DNA of 64,000 bases, from assembly GCA_034667405.1 (NCBI GenBank), contig JAXDJX010000031.1, forward strand, positions 62,001 through 126,000, written 5' to 3'. The notes under the pieces were generated by a model. It saw nothing but the letters and a program-made list of their open reading frames with translations, was not told the origin of the DNA and did not search any database. This document shows positions 28,633-37,405 of this stretch, one piece after another (position 1 is the stretch's first letter; every line of letters starts with the position of its first letter). The stretch is from JANXVR01 sp034667405. GTDB taxonomy: Bacteria > Actinomycetota > UBA4738 > HRBIN12. Position numbers and translations under genes: made by a program.

Positions 28633-30615
28633 ATGCAGGTTCGTTCAGTCGTTCCCAAGGCTGCGCCTATCTTCGCGTTCGCATTGATGGTCTCGCTCTT
28701 CGCGAGTGCTACCGTGAGCGCATCCGCGGCACCGTCAGTCCGCCAGACCCGCGCGCACGCGACGTTCGTCGGGGCCCGCGGTCCGCTCGCAGTACACGGA
28801 TCCGCCGTTGCATCGGCGAACGCGCCCAGCGTCGGTGACGTCCTGGGGGCCGTCGAGCTCAAGAGCCCTGAGGTGGAGGCCGAGAAGGACGGTCCACAAG
28901 GAGGCTCTGCGGTCCTGAACGGCAACATTCGTCCGCCGTCTGCCGGATCCATCCCAGCTTCACAGAGCACTGCCGGCGTGCTCAGCCGGTTCCAGGGACT
29001 GAACCACTTCGACAGCCGCTACTCGGGAGGTGGCAACGCGTTCTCGGGTGAGCCGCCGGACCAGGGGATGTGCGTCGGAGGCACATACGTTTTCGAGATC
29101 GTGAACTCGGTCGTGCAGGTGTACACGAAGGGTGGCAAGCCACTCATCGCCGGAGACAAGGCGTTTCCCGACGGCCCGTCGGTGGGCCTCACCCTCAATG
29201 AGTTCTACGGCCTTCCACCGGCGTTCGTCCGTCCGGACGGGCCGTTCGGACCGTTCATGTTCGACACGGCGTGCCTCTACGACCCCAGCACGGGGCGTTG
29301 GTTCGCTACCGCGGCCAACCTCGATGAGGACCCGGTGACCGGTGACTTCATCGGCACGGGCCAGGTCTGGCTCGCCGTGAGCACCAGCTCGAACCCCCTG
29401 GGCTCGTGGAACATCTGGTCGATCGACACGACGAACAACGGTGAGAACGGATCGCCGGATCACGGCTGCCTAGATGGCTACTGCTTCGGCGACTACCCTC
29501 AGATCGGGCTGGACGCCAACGGTTTCTACATCACTACCAACGAGTTCGAGTTCTTCGGCGATGGATTCAACGGGTCTCAGCTCTACGCCTTGTCGAAGCA
29601 GGATCTCGTGGGCGGAACTACGGATCCGACGATGGCGTTGTTCGAGAACGTGCCGACAGCGACCTACAACGACCTCTCGTACACGATGCAGCCGGTGAAC
29701 GCACTCCCAGCAGATCGGGACACGTCGGCCGGCGGCACCATGTACTTCGGGATGTCGGGGTCGCCGTACACGGTCGGTTTGGCCAATAGCATCGCGCTGT
29801 ACGGCCTGTCGAACACGTCCTCGCTGAACACGAACACGCCGCATCTGGCGCTGGAGGAGACGTCGGTGACCACGCAGGCGTATGCGACGCCCGGGTTCGC
29901 GCAGCAGGAGAACGGCCCGATGCCGCTGCTGTCGTGCGTCAACGACCCGTCGTGCATCGGGGTCCGCTATCCGAACATCAAGGCGCCAAGCGTCCTGGAC
30001 GCCGGGAACTCGGGCAAGGTCTATGGGGCCTGGCTCCATGACGGCGACGTGTACCTGACCACCGGCACGCCGCTCACGGGTTCTGGCGCCGCTTGGTACA
30101 ACACGGGCAACGGCTCGTGGAAGGCGATCAAGCAGCGGACCGGCGTCGCGTGGTTCGTGCTCCATCCCGCCGACGCGGGCGCCGGACTCTCGGCATCACT
30201 CCAGCGCGATGGCTACGTGGCCGTGGCGGGTACGAACCTCACCCACCCGTCGATCGTCGTGGGTCCAACGGGCGCCGGCGCGATCGGGGCCACGCTCGTC
30301 GGACCGAACAACTATCCAAGCGCGGCCGTGGCACGGTTCGCGCCCGGGGAGGCACCGACGGTTGTCCAACTGATCGGACAAGGTGTCGGACCGAACGACG
30401 GGTTCACGGCTACCGGGGAAGGCGGCTATGACCCTCGGTGGGGCGACTACGGCGCGGCTACGGTCACGCCCGGTGGAACGATGTGGTTCGCGAGCGAGTA
30501 CACCGCGCAGCGTTGCACCGTCGCGGAATTCAACGTCGACACCACGTGCGGCTACACGCGAACGTTCTATGCGAACTGGAGCACGCACATCACCTCGATC
30601 AAGCCGCTCGGCTGA
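28633..30615 (+). CDS. large exported protein of unknown function
   Basis: 660 residues. A signal peptide (APIFAFALMVSLFASATVSASA) leads a long extracellular region rich in Gly, Asn, Thr and aromatic residues. Segments such as FSGEPPDQGMCVGG, GPFMFDTACLYDPSTGRWF and GDYPQIGLDANGFYIT recur in an exported actinobacterial family that may be a beta-propeller; that fold is inference. The purine run ending at 28626 serves as ribosome binding site and fits the ATG at 28633 better than the ATG at 28627, which directly abuts it. A strong hairpin follows the stop. Confidence 0.8.
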   Translation: MQVRSVVPKAAPIFAFALMVSLFASATVSASAAPSVRQTRAHATFVGARGPLAVHGSAVASANAPSVGDVLGAVELKSPEVEAEKDGPQGGSAVLNGNIRPPSAGSIPASQSTAGVLSRFQGLNHFDSRYSGGGNAFSGEPPDQGMCVGGTYVFEIVNSVVQVYTKGGKPLIAGDKAFPDGPSVGLTLNEFYGLPPAFVRPDGPFGPFMFDTACLYDPSTGRWFATAANLDEDPVTGDFIGTGQVWLAVSTSSNPLGSWNIWSIDTTNNGENGSPDHGCLDGYCFGDYPQIGLDANGFYITTNEFEFFGDGFNGSQLYALSKQDLVGGTTDPTMALFENVPTATYNDLSYTMQPVNALPADRDTSAGGTMYFGMSGSPYTVGLANSIALYGLSNTSSLNTNTPHLALEETSVTTQAYATPGFAQQENGPMPLLSCVNDPSCIGVRYPNIKAPSVLDAGNSGKVYGAWLHDGDVYLTTGTPLTGSGAAWYNTGNGSWKAIKQRTGVAWFVLHPADAGAGLSASLQRDGYVAVAGTNLTHPSIVVGPTGAGAIGATLVGPNNYPSAAVARFAPGEAPTVVQLIGQGVGPNDGFTATGEGGYDPRWGDYGAATVTPGGTMWFASEYTAQRCTVAEFNVDTTCGYTRTFYANWSTHITSIKPLG

Positions 30616-30639
30616 ACGGACGATCGGCAACAACGAAGG

Positions 30640-30669
30640 AAGGAGCGGGGCCAGATGGCCCCGCTCCTT
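30640..30669. terminator. GC-rich hairpin terminator
   Basis: A perfect 13-base-pair stem with AGAT loop (arms AAGGAGCGGGGCC and GGCCCCGCTCCTT), 24 bases after the exported-protein stop and also downstream of the convergent zinc-ribbon operon. No U-tract follows. Confidence 0.7.
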
Positions 30670-30744
30670 GCGTCTGGTGACAACGAGGTTCGAGGCGGGT
30701 TCGACGAGCGTCTCTCGCCCCGGAGGATCCAGCCGAGCGCGGAG

Positions 30745-31014
30745 CTAGAACCTGGGGTAGGTGAAGCCGTACCCGGTGACGACCTTCGCCTTCGTGGAGG
30801 ATGCGTAGAGCCGAACCCGAGGGATCGGGACCTTCTCGCTGCATTTCCCGCAGCTGAATGCGTTCTGCCACCTGGCCGGGATCGCCTGATCGAAGCCGCA
30901 TTCGGGGCACGTCTGGAAGATGATCTGGGCGAAGCACCCGAAGCACATGTACTGGATGGAGTCGTCGCCGACCTGGGTTGGCATCCGGCAATCGGGGCAG
31001 GTAAGGAAGGCCAT
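30745..31014 (-). CDS. small multi-zinc-ribbon protein
   Basis: 89 residues with four CxxC knuckles (CPDC, CFGC, CPEC, CGKC) in the first 60 residues, enough for two zinc ribbons, and a basic C-terminal tail. Function unknown; such proteins can bind nucleic acid or protein partners. AGAAGAG lies before the ATG. It begins 9 bases after the purK stop, so it is probably cotranscribed with purE-purK. Confidence 0.75.
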   Translation of the reverse strand: MAFLTCPDCRMPTQVGDDSIQYMCFGCFAQIIFQTCPECGFDQAIPARWQNAFSCGKCSEKVPIPRVRLYASSTKAKVVTGYGFTYPRF

Positions 31015-31023
31015 CTCTTCTGA

Positions 31024-32112
31024 CTATTCGTCCAGTAGTGCAGTCACCTGTAGCCATCTGGCGGCGAGAGTCTGTGGGTCCGCGGCATCGACGGTGATGT
31101 GTCCGAGTTTCCGGTTCGGACGGGGCGCTTTTCCGTAGGTATGGAGGTGCGCGCCGGCGATCTCAGCAACCGCTGCGGGGTCCGGCATCTCTCCGATGAG
31201 GTTGGCCATCACCGAGCACCCAACTGAAGCGCTTGACCCCAAGGGCAGCCCCGCCACGGCTCGCAGATGCTGCTCGAACTGGGAGGTTTCGGCTCCTTCG
31301 ATCGTCCAGTGGCCGGTGTTGTGCACCCTGGGGGCGAACTCGTTGCCCAGCAGGTCTTCCCCGGTCCTGAAGAATTCGATGGCCAGGACGCCGACGTAGT
31401 CGAGTTCGTCCATGAGGGCGTGGGCGTGGGCTTCCGCGCGGCCCTGCAGGTCGGGCACATCCTGGAGCGGCCGAGAGACACGAAGGATTCCGTCACGGTG
31501 TTCGTTCGCGACCAAGGGGTAGAAGGAGGTGGCGCCATCCTCGGCCCGGGCTCCCACGATCGAGACCTCGACGTCGAACGGCACGAACGCCTCCAGGATG
31601 GACGGAGCCTCACCGACCATGCGCCAGGCTTCCGCGGCATGGGCGGGATCGCGGATCACCGTCTGTCCTTTGCCGTCGTAGCCCAGTCGCCGCGTCTTCA
31701 AGATGGCCGGGGTCCCGATGCGCTCGAGCGCCTCGGCAAGATCAGCCAGGGACGACACCTGGGCATAGGGAGCCACCGCCAGGCCGATGTGTTCGAAGAG
31801 CGTCTTCTCGGCCACGCGGTCCTGCGCTGCTTCCAGGGCTGAGGCCGGCGGGTACAAGGGGGTGTGACGCGCCACCGCTCGAACGGCTTCGACCGGCACA
31901 TTCTCGAACTCAAAGGTCAGGACATCGCTGGCCGCGGCCAGCGTTTCCAATGCCGCAAGATCGTCGTAGGCCGCGCGGATGGACGGTGCGACCTGGGACG
32001 CCGGCGTGTCCTCTCCCGGGTCCAAGGTGGTCACCCGGATATCCAAGGGATAGCCCGACAACGCGAGCATCCTGCCCAGCTGGCCGCCACCGATGACCCC
32101 GACCCGGATCAC
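31024..32112 (-). CDS. purK: N5-carboxyaminoimidazole ribonucleotide synthase
   Basis: ATP-grasp enzyme of purine synthesis that makes N5-CAIR from AIR, bicarbonate and ATP. 362 residues. Features are the N-terminal GVIGGGQLGRML, FEFENVP, the ATP-binding LKTRRLGYDGKGQ, and the C-terminal NEFAPRVHNTGHWT. The GTG at 32112, seven bases after the purE stop, gives the family N-terminus VIRVGVIGGG; the open frame extends further but into purE. PurE-purK order is conserved. Confidence 0.96.
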   Translation of the reverse strand: MIRVGVIGGGQLGRMLALSGYPLDIRVTTLDPGEDTPASQVAPSIRAAYDDLAALETLAAASDVLTFEFENVPVEAVRAVARHTPLYPPASALEAAQDRVAEKTLFEHIGLAVAPYAQVSSLADLAEALERIGTPAILKTRRLGYDGKGQTVIRDPAHAAEAWRMVGEAPSILEAFVPFDVEVSIVGARAEDGATSFYPLVANEHRDGILRVSRPLQDVPDLQGRAEAHAHALMDELDYVGVLAIEFFRTGEDLLGNEFAPRVHNTGHWTIEGAETSQFEQHLRAVAGLPLGSSASVGCSVMANLIGEMPDPAAVAEIAGAHLHTYGKAPRPNRKLGHITVDAADPQTLAARWLQVTALLDE

Positions 32113-32119
32113 GCGACGG

Positions 32120-32614
32120 TCACACCGCCGCAGGGTCGGGGTTGTCCAGCACCGCTTGTGTCTGCGCCTCCCGGTACGCCTGCACGCGAGCGCTGAGCGC
32201 AGGATCGCCGAGCGCGAGGATGGAAGCCGCGAGGAGCCCGGCGTTGATCGCCCCGGCCCGCCCGATCGCGAGGGCACCCACGGGGACGCCCGCGGGCATC
32301 TGCACGATAGAGAGCAGCGAATCCATCCCCTTCAACGTCTTCGTTTCGACGGGCACACCCAGGACCGGCAGGTGCGTCTTGGATGCCGTCATGCCCGGCA
32401 GGTGTGCGGCGCCACCCGCCCCGGCGATCAACACCTTGAGCCCGCGTTCGGCTGCCGACGCCGCATAGTCGAACAGCAGGTCCGGCGTGCGATGCGCGCT
32501 CACCACCTGGGTTTCGTGCGCGATGTCGAGCGCTTCCAGCGTCTCGGCCGTATAGCGCATGGTCTCCCAGTCCGAACGGGAACCCATGATCACGCCAACC
32601 ACTGGGTTCGTCAT
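32120..32614 (-). CDS. purE: N5-carboxyaminoimidazole ribonucleotide mutase, class I PurE
   Basis: 164 residues. It converts N5-CAIR to CAIR. MGSRSDWETM, the catalytic SAHRTPD histidine, AGAGGAAHLPGM and the LAIGRAGAINAGL segment are all intact. A TAGAAT hexamer at 32621-32626 sits 6 bases before the ATG, so transcription may begin here and be leaderless. purK follows directly. Confidence 0.97.
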   Translation of the reverse strand: MTNPVVGVIMGSRSDWETMRYTAETLEALDIAHETQVVSAHRTPDLLFDYAASAAERGLKVLIAGAGGAAHLPGMTASKTHLPVLGVPVETKTLKGMDSLLSIVQMPAGVPVGALAIGRAGAINAGLLAASILALGDPALSARVQAYREAQTQAVLDNPDPAAV

Positions 32615-32620
32615 GACGTG

Positions 32621-32626
32621 ATTCTA
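32621..32626 (-). promoter_or_regulatory. putative -10 element of purE-purK
   Basis: TAGAAT on the minus strand, six bases before the purE ATG. It gives purE-purK a promoter inside the gap after the upstream permease gene. Confidence 0.5.
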
Positions 32627-32637
32627 CCGACCACGGT

Positions 32638-33861
32638 TCACGTCGATTCGTCGTCGTCGGCGTTCCAGGGCAGCCGGTCGCGTAATCGCTCCGCCAGACC
32701 GGCCTCGTCGGTGTCGTCTTTCGGCTGGACGTCGCTGGTGAGTTCGTTCTCCACGACGGCGTATCGCCGTCCCCCGTACTCCTGTACCGCGGCCTGGATC
32801 ACACCGGCAGCGGGCAATGCGAGGAACGCCGCGAGCACGCCACCCAGGGCTCCACCGATGAACGCCGCTGCGAACGCGATCGCCGGGTGCAGGTTCATCG
32901 TCCGCGCGGTGAGTCGGGGACTCAAGAAATAGTTCTCCACCTGTTGATAGATGAGGATGTACGCGAGCGCACCGATCCCGGCGGTGACGGATGTGAGCAG
33001 CGCCACCAGGAGCGGAGCCACGCCGGCGATATAGGTCCCGACGATCGGGATGAACTCTGCCACGATGCCCTCGAAGATGGCGAGCGGCGCCGCGAAGGGA
33101 ACGTTGAACAGCCGGAGCGTGACGTACATCCCAGTTCCGTTGATGACGGCGAGCAAGAGCCGCGAGTAGAAGTAGCCGCCCGTCTTCTCGATGGCCTGCT
33201 CCCAGACGAACAGCACATCCTCCTGCCGTTGCGGAGGGAGCTTGCCGCAGATGACCCGACGCAGATGTGGCCCCTCGGCAACGATGTAGAAGGTGAACAG
33301 CGCCACCGTCGCCCAATGGAAGAGTCCCGCCAAGATCGAGGCGGTGATGCCGAAGATGTTGCTCGCAAGGCTGGCCGCCGATCCTGCGATGCTTCTCGAG
33401 TTCGCCTGGATCTGCGCGGTGATCTTCTCTGCGGTCAGATGTAGACCCAACTTGTTCGCGGCCTTGACGAACGTATCGACCAGGTGCGGGGCCGAGGTGA
33501 TGAGCTGTTGGAAGCCCGTCACGACGGCGGGGACCACCAACGCCAGCAGTCCGACGATGACCAGGAACACGATGAGGAAGATGAGGCCCGTCGCGCTCCC
33601 CCGCCGCCACCCTCGGGCCGCGAGCCAGTTAACACCGGGCTCGATGGCGAACGAGAGGAACAGTGCAGTGACGATGATCGTGAGGAAGCCCGCGAGCTGC
33701 CCGATGAGGTGCAGGGCGGCGATCGCACCGATCGTCGCCACGATCGCGACCAGGATCAATCGGATCGATACGATCCGGATGAGATGCGGAACCCACGCGG
33801 GGAGCCCGGCGTCTCGACGCCGGGCGGTCTTGCGACGCTCGTGACGGGTCTCCTCGCTCAT
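32638..33861 (-). CDS. AI-2E family transporter (PerM-like permease)
   Basis: 407 residues with about seven hydrophobic segments. Typical features are an N-terminal helix pair (LILVAIVATIGAIAALHLIG), a central hydrophilic stretch, and the conserved EFIPIVGTYIAGVAPLLVALL and VENYFLSPRL. Family members export signalling molecules or act as ion antiporters, and the substrate cannot be assigned from sequence. A charged tail of about 45 residues is cytoplasmic. It ends 23 bases before purE. Confidence 0.88.
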   Translation of the reverse strand: MSEETRHERRKTARRRDAGLPAWVPHLIRIVSIRLILVAIVATIGAIAALHLIGQLAGFLTIIVTALFLSFAIEPGVNWLAARGWRRGSATGLIFLIVFLVIVGLLALVVPAVVTGFQQLITSAPHLVDTFVKAANKLGLHLTAEKITAQIQANSRSIAGSAASLASNIFGITASILAGLFHWATVALFTFYIVAEGPHLRRVICGKLPPQRQEDVLFVWEQAIEKTGGYFYSRLLLAVINGTGMYVTLRLFNVPFAAPLAIFEGIVAEFIPIVGTYIAGVAPLLVALLTSVTAGIGALAYILIYQQVENYFLSPRLTARTMNLHPAIAFAAAFIGGALGGVLAAFLALPAAGVIQAAVQEYGGRRYAVVENELTSDVQPKDDTDEAGLAERLRDRLPWNADDDEST

Positions 33862-33892
33862 CGGCCCAGGGTGACGGACGGCGCGGTGGATG

Positions 33893-35089
33893 TCACGGAC
33901 CCAGGCCCTTGAGCGCCGACTTCCATGCGGCCGGCGCAGGACCGGCGAGTTCGACGCTGCCTGCCCCGACCCACCCGGCGAGATCCCGGATCTGTGCGGC
34001 TATCGCCGGCCCCGCTTCAGCCGGGGCACCCGACTCCGCCCAGACCCCTTTCACCGTGAAGACGCCGGTCTTCCGATCGTAGAGCGGATCCACCCTGCCG
34101 ATCAGTCGGTCACCATGAAGGATGGGAAGCACGTAGTACCCGTACTGCCGTTTGGCGGGCGGAACGTACATCTCCAGGCGGTAGAAGAAGTCGAACAGCG
34201 CGAGCACCCGGTCGCGATCATGCACCAGCTGATCGAACGGACTGAGCAGCACGGTGCGTGGCCGCCACGTCCTTGCCAGCACCTCGGCGTGAGCGAACCA
34301 CTCGCCAGACTGACCTTCCACGTGGGCAGGCACGACCCGCCCATCGCGAACCAGCTCGGCCAACGCTCGCTCCCAGCCGGGTGGGCGCCCATCGAACGCC
34401 CATCCGAACTGTTTCGTCGAGGCCACACCGAGTGCGCGGAGCTGCGTGTCCAGGATCCGCCGGGCGACCTCGCTCGCGGGAAGTCGCGGTTCGTCCAGCG
34501 GGAGGCGGCGCTCCGCGAGATCCCAGACACGCTCCTGATGCTCCCGCCCGACCAGCATCACCTCTCCCTTTGCCCAGAGAGACTCGAGCATCAGCGAGAT
34601 GCTCCGCTCGTCGCTCCATCCCCCGCCCTTCCATGCCTTGAGGGATGTGGCCGTGAAGTCGCGTGTTCGCAGCGGGCCTTCGGCCCGGAGACGCCGGAGC
34701 ACCTCACGACGGATGGAGGCGTGCGTCTTCAGCCAAGCGGTCTCCTTCGCGCGCCTCGCGGGCGTGCGTCCGGGACCGTTGGGGTAGCGCCGCATGGTCT
34801 CGCGGTGCACGCCGAACGACGACATCGGAACGATGAACGCCCAATACTCGAACAGCGAGCGTTCTTCCCAGAGCAGCCGCTCCAGCTCGGCCGGGCGGAA
34901 CCGCGAACCCAGCCTGCTCCAGAGCACCAGTTGCTCCGTACGGGCGACGGGGCGCACCGGATCCATCTGGACCGCCCCCAGCTCTTCCACGGTTTCCTGG
35001 ATCGACCGGGGCCGAGGACCGGACAACCGCTGGCCCTTGACGGCCAGACGCCGAGCGTCGTGGAGACCGAGCTCGAGGGCCGCCGTCAC
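33893..35089 (-). CDS. winged-helix DNA-binding protein, YcaQ/HTH_42 family
   Basis: 398 residues. The N-terminal ARRLAVKGQRL and GAVQMDPVRPVARTEQLVLWSRLG segments, an RDFTAT winged-helix region, and the C-terminal RVWDLAERRLP and LLSPFDQLVHDRDRVLALFDFFYRLEMY pattern identify the family. E. coli YcaQ (AlkX) and Streptomyces AlkZ are DNA glycosylases that remove crosslinks or bulky alkyl adducts, so a repair role is likely. The GTG at 35089 lies four bases after the aminotransferase stop. The catalytic QxD motif is seen as QMD. Confidence 0.88.
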   Translation of the reverse strand: MTAALELGLHDARRLAVKGQRLSGPRPRSIQETVEELGAVQMDPVRPVARTEQLVLWSRLGSRFRPAELERLLWEERSLFEYWAFIVPMSSFGVHRETMRRYPNGPGRTPARRAKETAWLKTHASIRREVLRRLRAEGPLRTRDFTATSLKAWKGGGWSDERSISLMLESLWAKGEVMLVGREHQERVWDLAERRLPLDEPRLPASEVARRILDTQLRALGVASTKQFGWAFDGRPPGWERALAELVRDGRVVPAHVEGQSGEWFAHAEVLARTWRPRTVLLSPFDQLVHDRDRVLALFDFFYRLEMYVPPAKRQYGYYVLPILHGDRLIGRVDPLYDRKTGVFTVKGVWAESGAPAEAGPAIAAQIRDLAGWVGAGSVELAGPAPAAWKSALKGLGP

Positions 35090-35093
35090 TCGT

Positions 35094-36473
35094 TCAGGGC
35101 CGAGTGAGCGCTTCTGCGAATCCTGCGAAATTGTCCACGTACCGCTGCGCGTCTTCGTCCGAGTGCGCCACCGACACCGTCCAACTCTCGAACTTCGCCC
35201 ACGGAGACTTGAAGATGCCGTGGTTGAGTTGCCAGAGCCACGCGGCATAGCTGATGCGTTCGTCGATGTCGATACCGTCGCGGTACCTGCGAAGCGGGGT
35301 AGCGCTGTAGTTGATGCCACCCTTGGCTCCGAGCGTGGTGACGATCGCCGGCAGCTGGTACTGGTCGATGACCTGCTGGCAGCCCTCGCGCATGATCGCG
35401 TGGATCTCATCGAACCGCGTGTACGCGTCCTTCGTGAGGACTTCGGTGAGGGTGGCTCGGCTCGCCGCCATGGTGAGCGGGTTGCCGTTGAACGTCCCCA
35501 CCTGCTCGACATTGCCGCGCACCACGAGACCCATGAGGTCATCGACACCGCCGATGGCACCGCACGGCAGTCCCCCGCCGATGGCCTTCGCGAAGCAGGC
35601 GATGTCGGGCGTCACGCCGAAGGCTTCGATGGCGCCGCCCCACGCCAGCGTCACTCCCGTCTTCACCTCGTCGAACGCCAGGTACGCGCTGTTCGCGTGA
35701 CAGACGTCCTTGATGGCCTGGAGGTAGCCGGGGTCGGGGAGCATCAGACCGAGGTTCGTCACGCCTGCCTCGATGATCATGCCGGCGATCTGATCCGGGA
35801 ATTCGGCGAACACCCGCTTCACGCCCTCGAGGTCGTTGTACTGCACGACCCGCGTCAGTTCGACGTAGGACTGTGGCAACCCCGGCGTCTGCGCCACGGA
35901 GTTCGGACGTTCGTCTGGACCCATCTCGTCCGCGTCGGGATAGACGCTCACCATCAGGGCGTCGTGGTGACCGTGATAGATACCCTCCACTTTGATGAGC
36001 ATGTCGCGGCCGGTTGCGGCGCGCATGATCCGGCAGGCGTCCAGGGTGGCCTCTGTTCCGGAGTTGCCGAACCGCCAATACGGAAGTCCGGTTCGCTCGG
36101 CGAGGTTGTCGGCAACGATGAGTGCGTCCTCCGTCGGCTGGGCGAAATGCGAGCCCAACGTGATCCGCTTCTGCACCGCTTCCACGATCTTGGGGTGCGC
36201 ATGCCCGGTCACCATGACGCCGTAGCCGTTGTGCAGATCGACGTACTCGTTCCCGTCGATGTCCCATACCTTCGATCCCAACCCGCGATCCACGTAGAGC
36301 GGATGGGGTGGGGATGTTTGCCACGAGCTGGAGACCCCGCCGGGGAGCCGGTGGGCCGCTTCCTGCTGGTAGGAGATCGAACGCTTGTGCTTCGGGGCCA
36401 GTTCGGCTTCCTGCTGAGAGATGAGTTCGTCGACCCATTTCAGGTCGATATCGACGTGCGCCTGTGTGCTCAT
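35094..36473 (-). CDS. class III aminotransferase, glutamate-1-semialdehyde aminomutase-like (copy 1)
   Basis: 459 residues, PLP fold type I. GSAM-like features are FGNSGTEATLDACRIMRA, KVEGIYHGHHD, FDEVKTG and the PLP lysine in FAKAIGGGLPCGA. It has long N- and C-terminal extensions and differs from true HemL in the FDEVMTG region, so haem synthesis is doubtful. It is about 60% identical by eye to the second copy at 37406-38773, from which it is separated by an alpha/beta hydrolase. TAAGGT (36480-36485) lies six bases before the ATG. Substrate unknown. Confidence 0.88.
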   Translation of the reverse strand: MSTQAHVDIDLKWVDELISQQEAELAPKHKRSISYQQEAAHRLPGGVSSSWQTSPPHPLYVDRGLGSKVWDIDGNEYVDLHNGYGVMVTGHAHPKIVEAVQKRITLGSHFAQPTEDALIVADNLAERTGLPYWRFGNSGTEATLDACRIMRAATGRDMLIKVEGIYHGHHDALMVSVYPDADEMGPDERPNSVAQTPGLPQSYVELTRVVQYNDLEGVKRVFAEFPDQIAGMIIEAGVTNLGLMLPDPGYLQAIKDVCHANSAYLAFDEVKTGVTLAWGGAIEAFGVTPDIACFAKAIGGGLPCGAIGGVDDLMGLVVRGNVEQVGTFNGNPLTMAASRATLTEVLTKDAYTRFDEIHAIMREGCQQVIDQYQLPAIVTTLGAKGGINYSATPLRRYRDGIDIDERISYAAWLWQLNHGIFKSPWAKFESWTVSVAHSDEDAQRYVDNFAGFAEALTRP

Positions 36474-36479
36474 GCCGGA

Positions 36480-36485
36480 ACCTTA
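36480..36485 (-). promoter_or_regulatory. putative -10 element of aminotransferase copy 1
   Basis: TAAGGT on the minus strand at leaderless distance (6 bases) from the ATG at 36473. It lies inside the 3' end of the hydrolase gene. Confidence 0.3.
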
Positions 36486-37364
36486 CCCGGCCGTTCGGAG
36501 ACCGTCGAGGATGGCTCCCAAGTGCGCGATGGCCAGCGAAAGGTGCCCGTGTTCGGGGCGAAGTTCGGCCTTGGCACCGGACACGTGGGAGGCGAGCCAT
36601 TCGCCGTGGCTGAGCGGCACCATCATGTCTTGCGCCCCCTGCCACACCGTGACGGGAACCGACACCGCCGATAGTTCGAAGCCCCAGTCCCGCGTGAATG
36701 CCATGTCGTCGTCGAACCAGCCCCAGATGCCGTTCTCGACGGCTCGATGGAAGGAGACGGCCAGGAAGTCCGCGTACTCGCCCGTAAGCACCGCTCTGTC
36801 CACATCAGACAGGAGATCCCCGAGCGCCGCCACGAGGTCGGGCCCGGTCACGTCGGCGAGTTCGACCCCGAAGCCCTCCAGGTACGTCCGCAGCGTTTCC
36901 TCTCCCGTGAGCGCGGCCCCGAACTCCTCGTGATTCTCCTTGGCCATCCCCTCGAGGAAATCCAGGTCGGCGGCGCCGTACGGTCCGACGCCGGCGATGG
37001 TCGCACACGCCCGCACCCGCCCGGGAAGGAGCGCAGCACACGCGAGCGCGTGAGGCCCGCCCCCGGAGGCGCCTACGGTGAAGAAATGGTCCGCGCCGAG
37101 ATGATCGGCGACCGCGACGGTGTCGGCAGCGCAATCGGAGACGCTGCGCCCGGCGCTCCGCGACGACCCCGCGTATCCCGGACGCGCGTACGCCGCCAAC
37201 CGGAACCCATGCGCCGCTGCCGTTTCCACGGTGCGCGGGAAGAGGTCGCCACTGCCGGGGGTCCCGTGGTGGAAGATCAGCAGGTCACCTTCCGGCGGTC
37301 CGGCCACCGCCAGTTCGATGACGCGCCCGTCGGGCAGGGTCAGCGTTGATCCGACGCTATCCAT
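36483..37364 (-). CDS. alpha/beta hydrolase
   Basis: 293 residues. The oxyanion region HHGTPGSGDL, nucleophile elbow GASGGGP (Ser), and catalytic histidine in RPEHGHLS are clear, with the acid probably in QGAQDMMVP. Cytoplasmic, no signal peptide. It lies between two paralogous GSAM-like aminotransferases on the same strand with gaps of 9 and 41 bases, so it probably works on the same substrate, for example as an amidase, esterase or lactonase. The ATG at 37364 gives a natural N-terminus, MDSVGSTLTLPDGR. Confidence 0.9.
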   Translation of the reverse strand: MDSVGSTLTLPDGRVIELAVAGPPEGDLLIFHHGTPGSGDLFPRTVETAAAHGFRLAAYARPGYAGSSRSAGRSVSDCAADTVAVADHLGADHFFTVGASGGGPHALACAALLPGRVRACATIAGVGPYGAADLDFLEGMAKENHEEFGAALTGEETLRTYLEGFGVELADVTGPDLVAALGDLLSDVDRAVLTGEYADFLAVSFHRAVENGIWGWFDDDMAFTRDWGFELSAVSVPVTVWQGAQDMMVPLSHGEWLASHVSGAKAELRPEHGHLSLAIAHLGAILDGLRTAG

Positions 37365-37405
37365 CCGTGAAGTCTGTCCCCCAGACGCGGATGCGGCAAC
37401 CCGGG

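Noticed and set aside
35094..36473. Naming the gene hemL
   Set aside because: A second paralog, the FDEVKTG variant and absence of other haem genes make a tetrapyrrole role unsafe.
34794..36674. Plus-strand open frame of 626 codons opposite the YcaQ-like and aminotransferase genes
   Set aside because: The reverse strand has clear protein families here; the plus frame has no motif and spans two genes.
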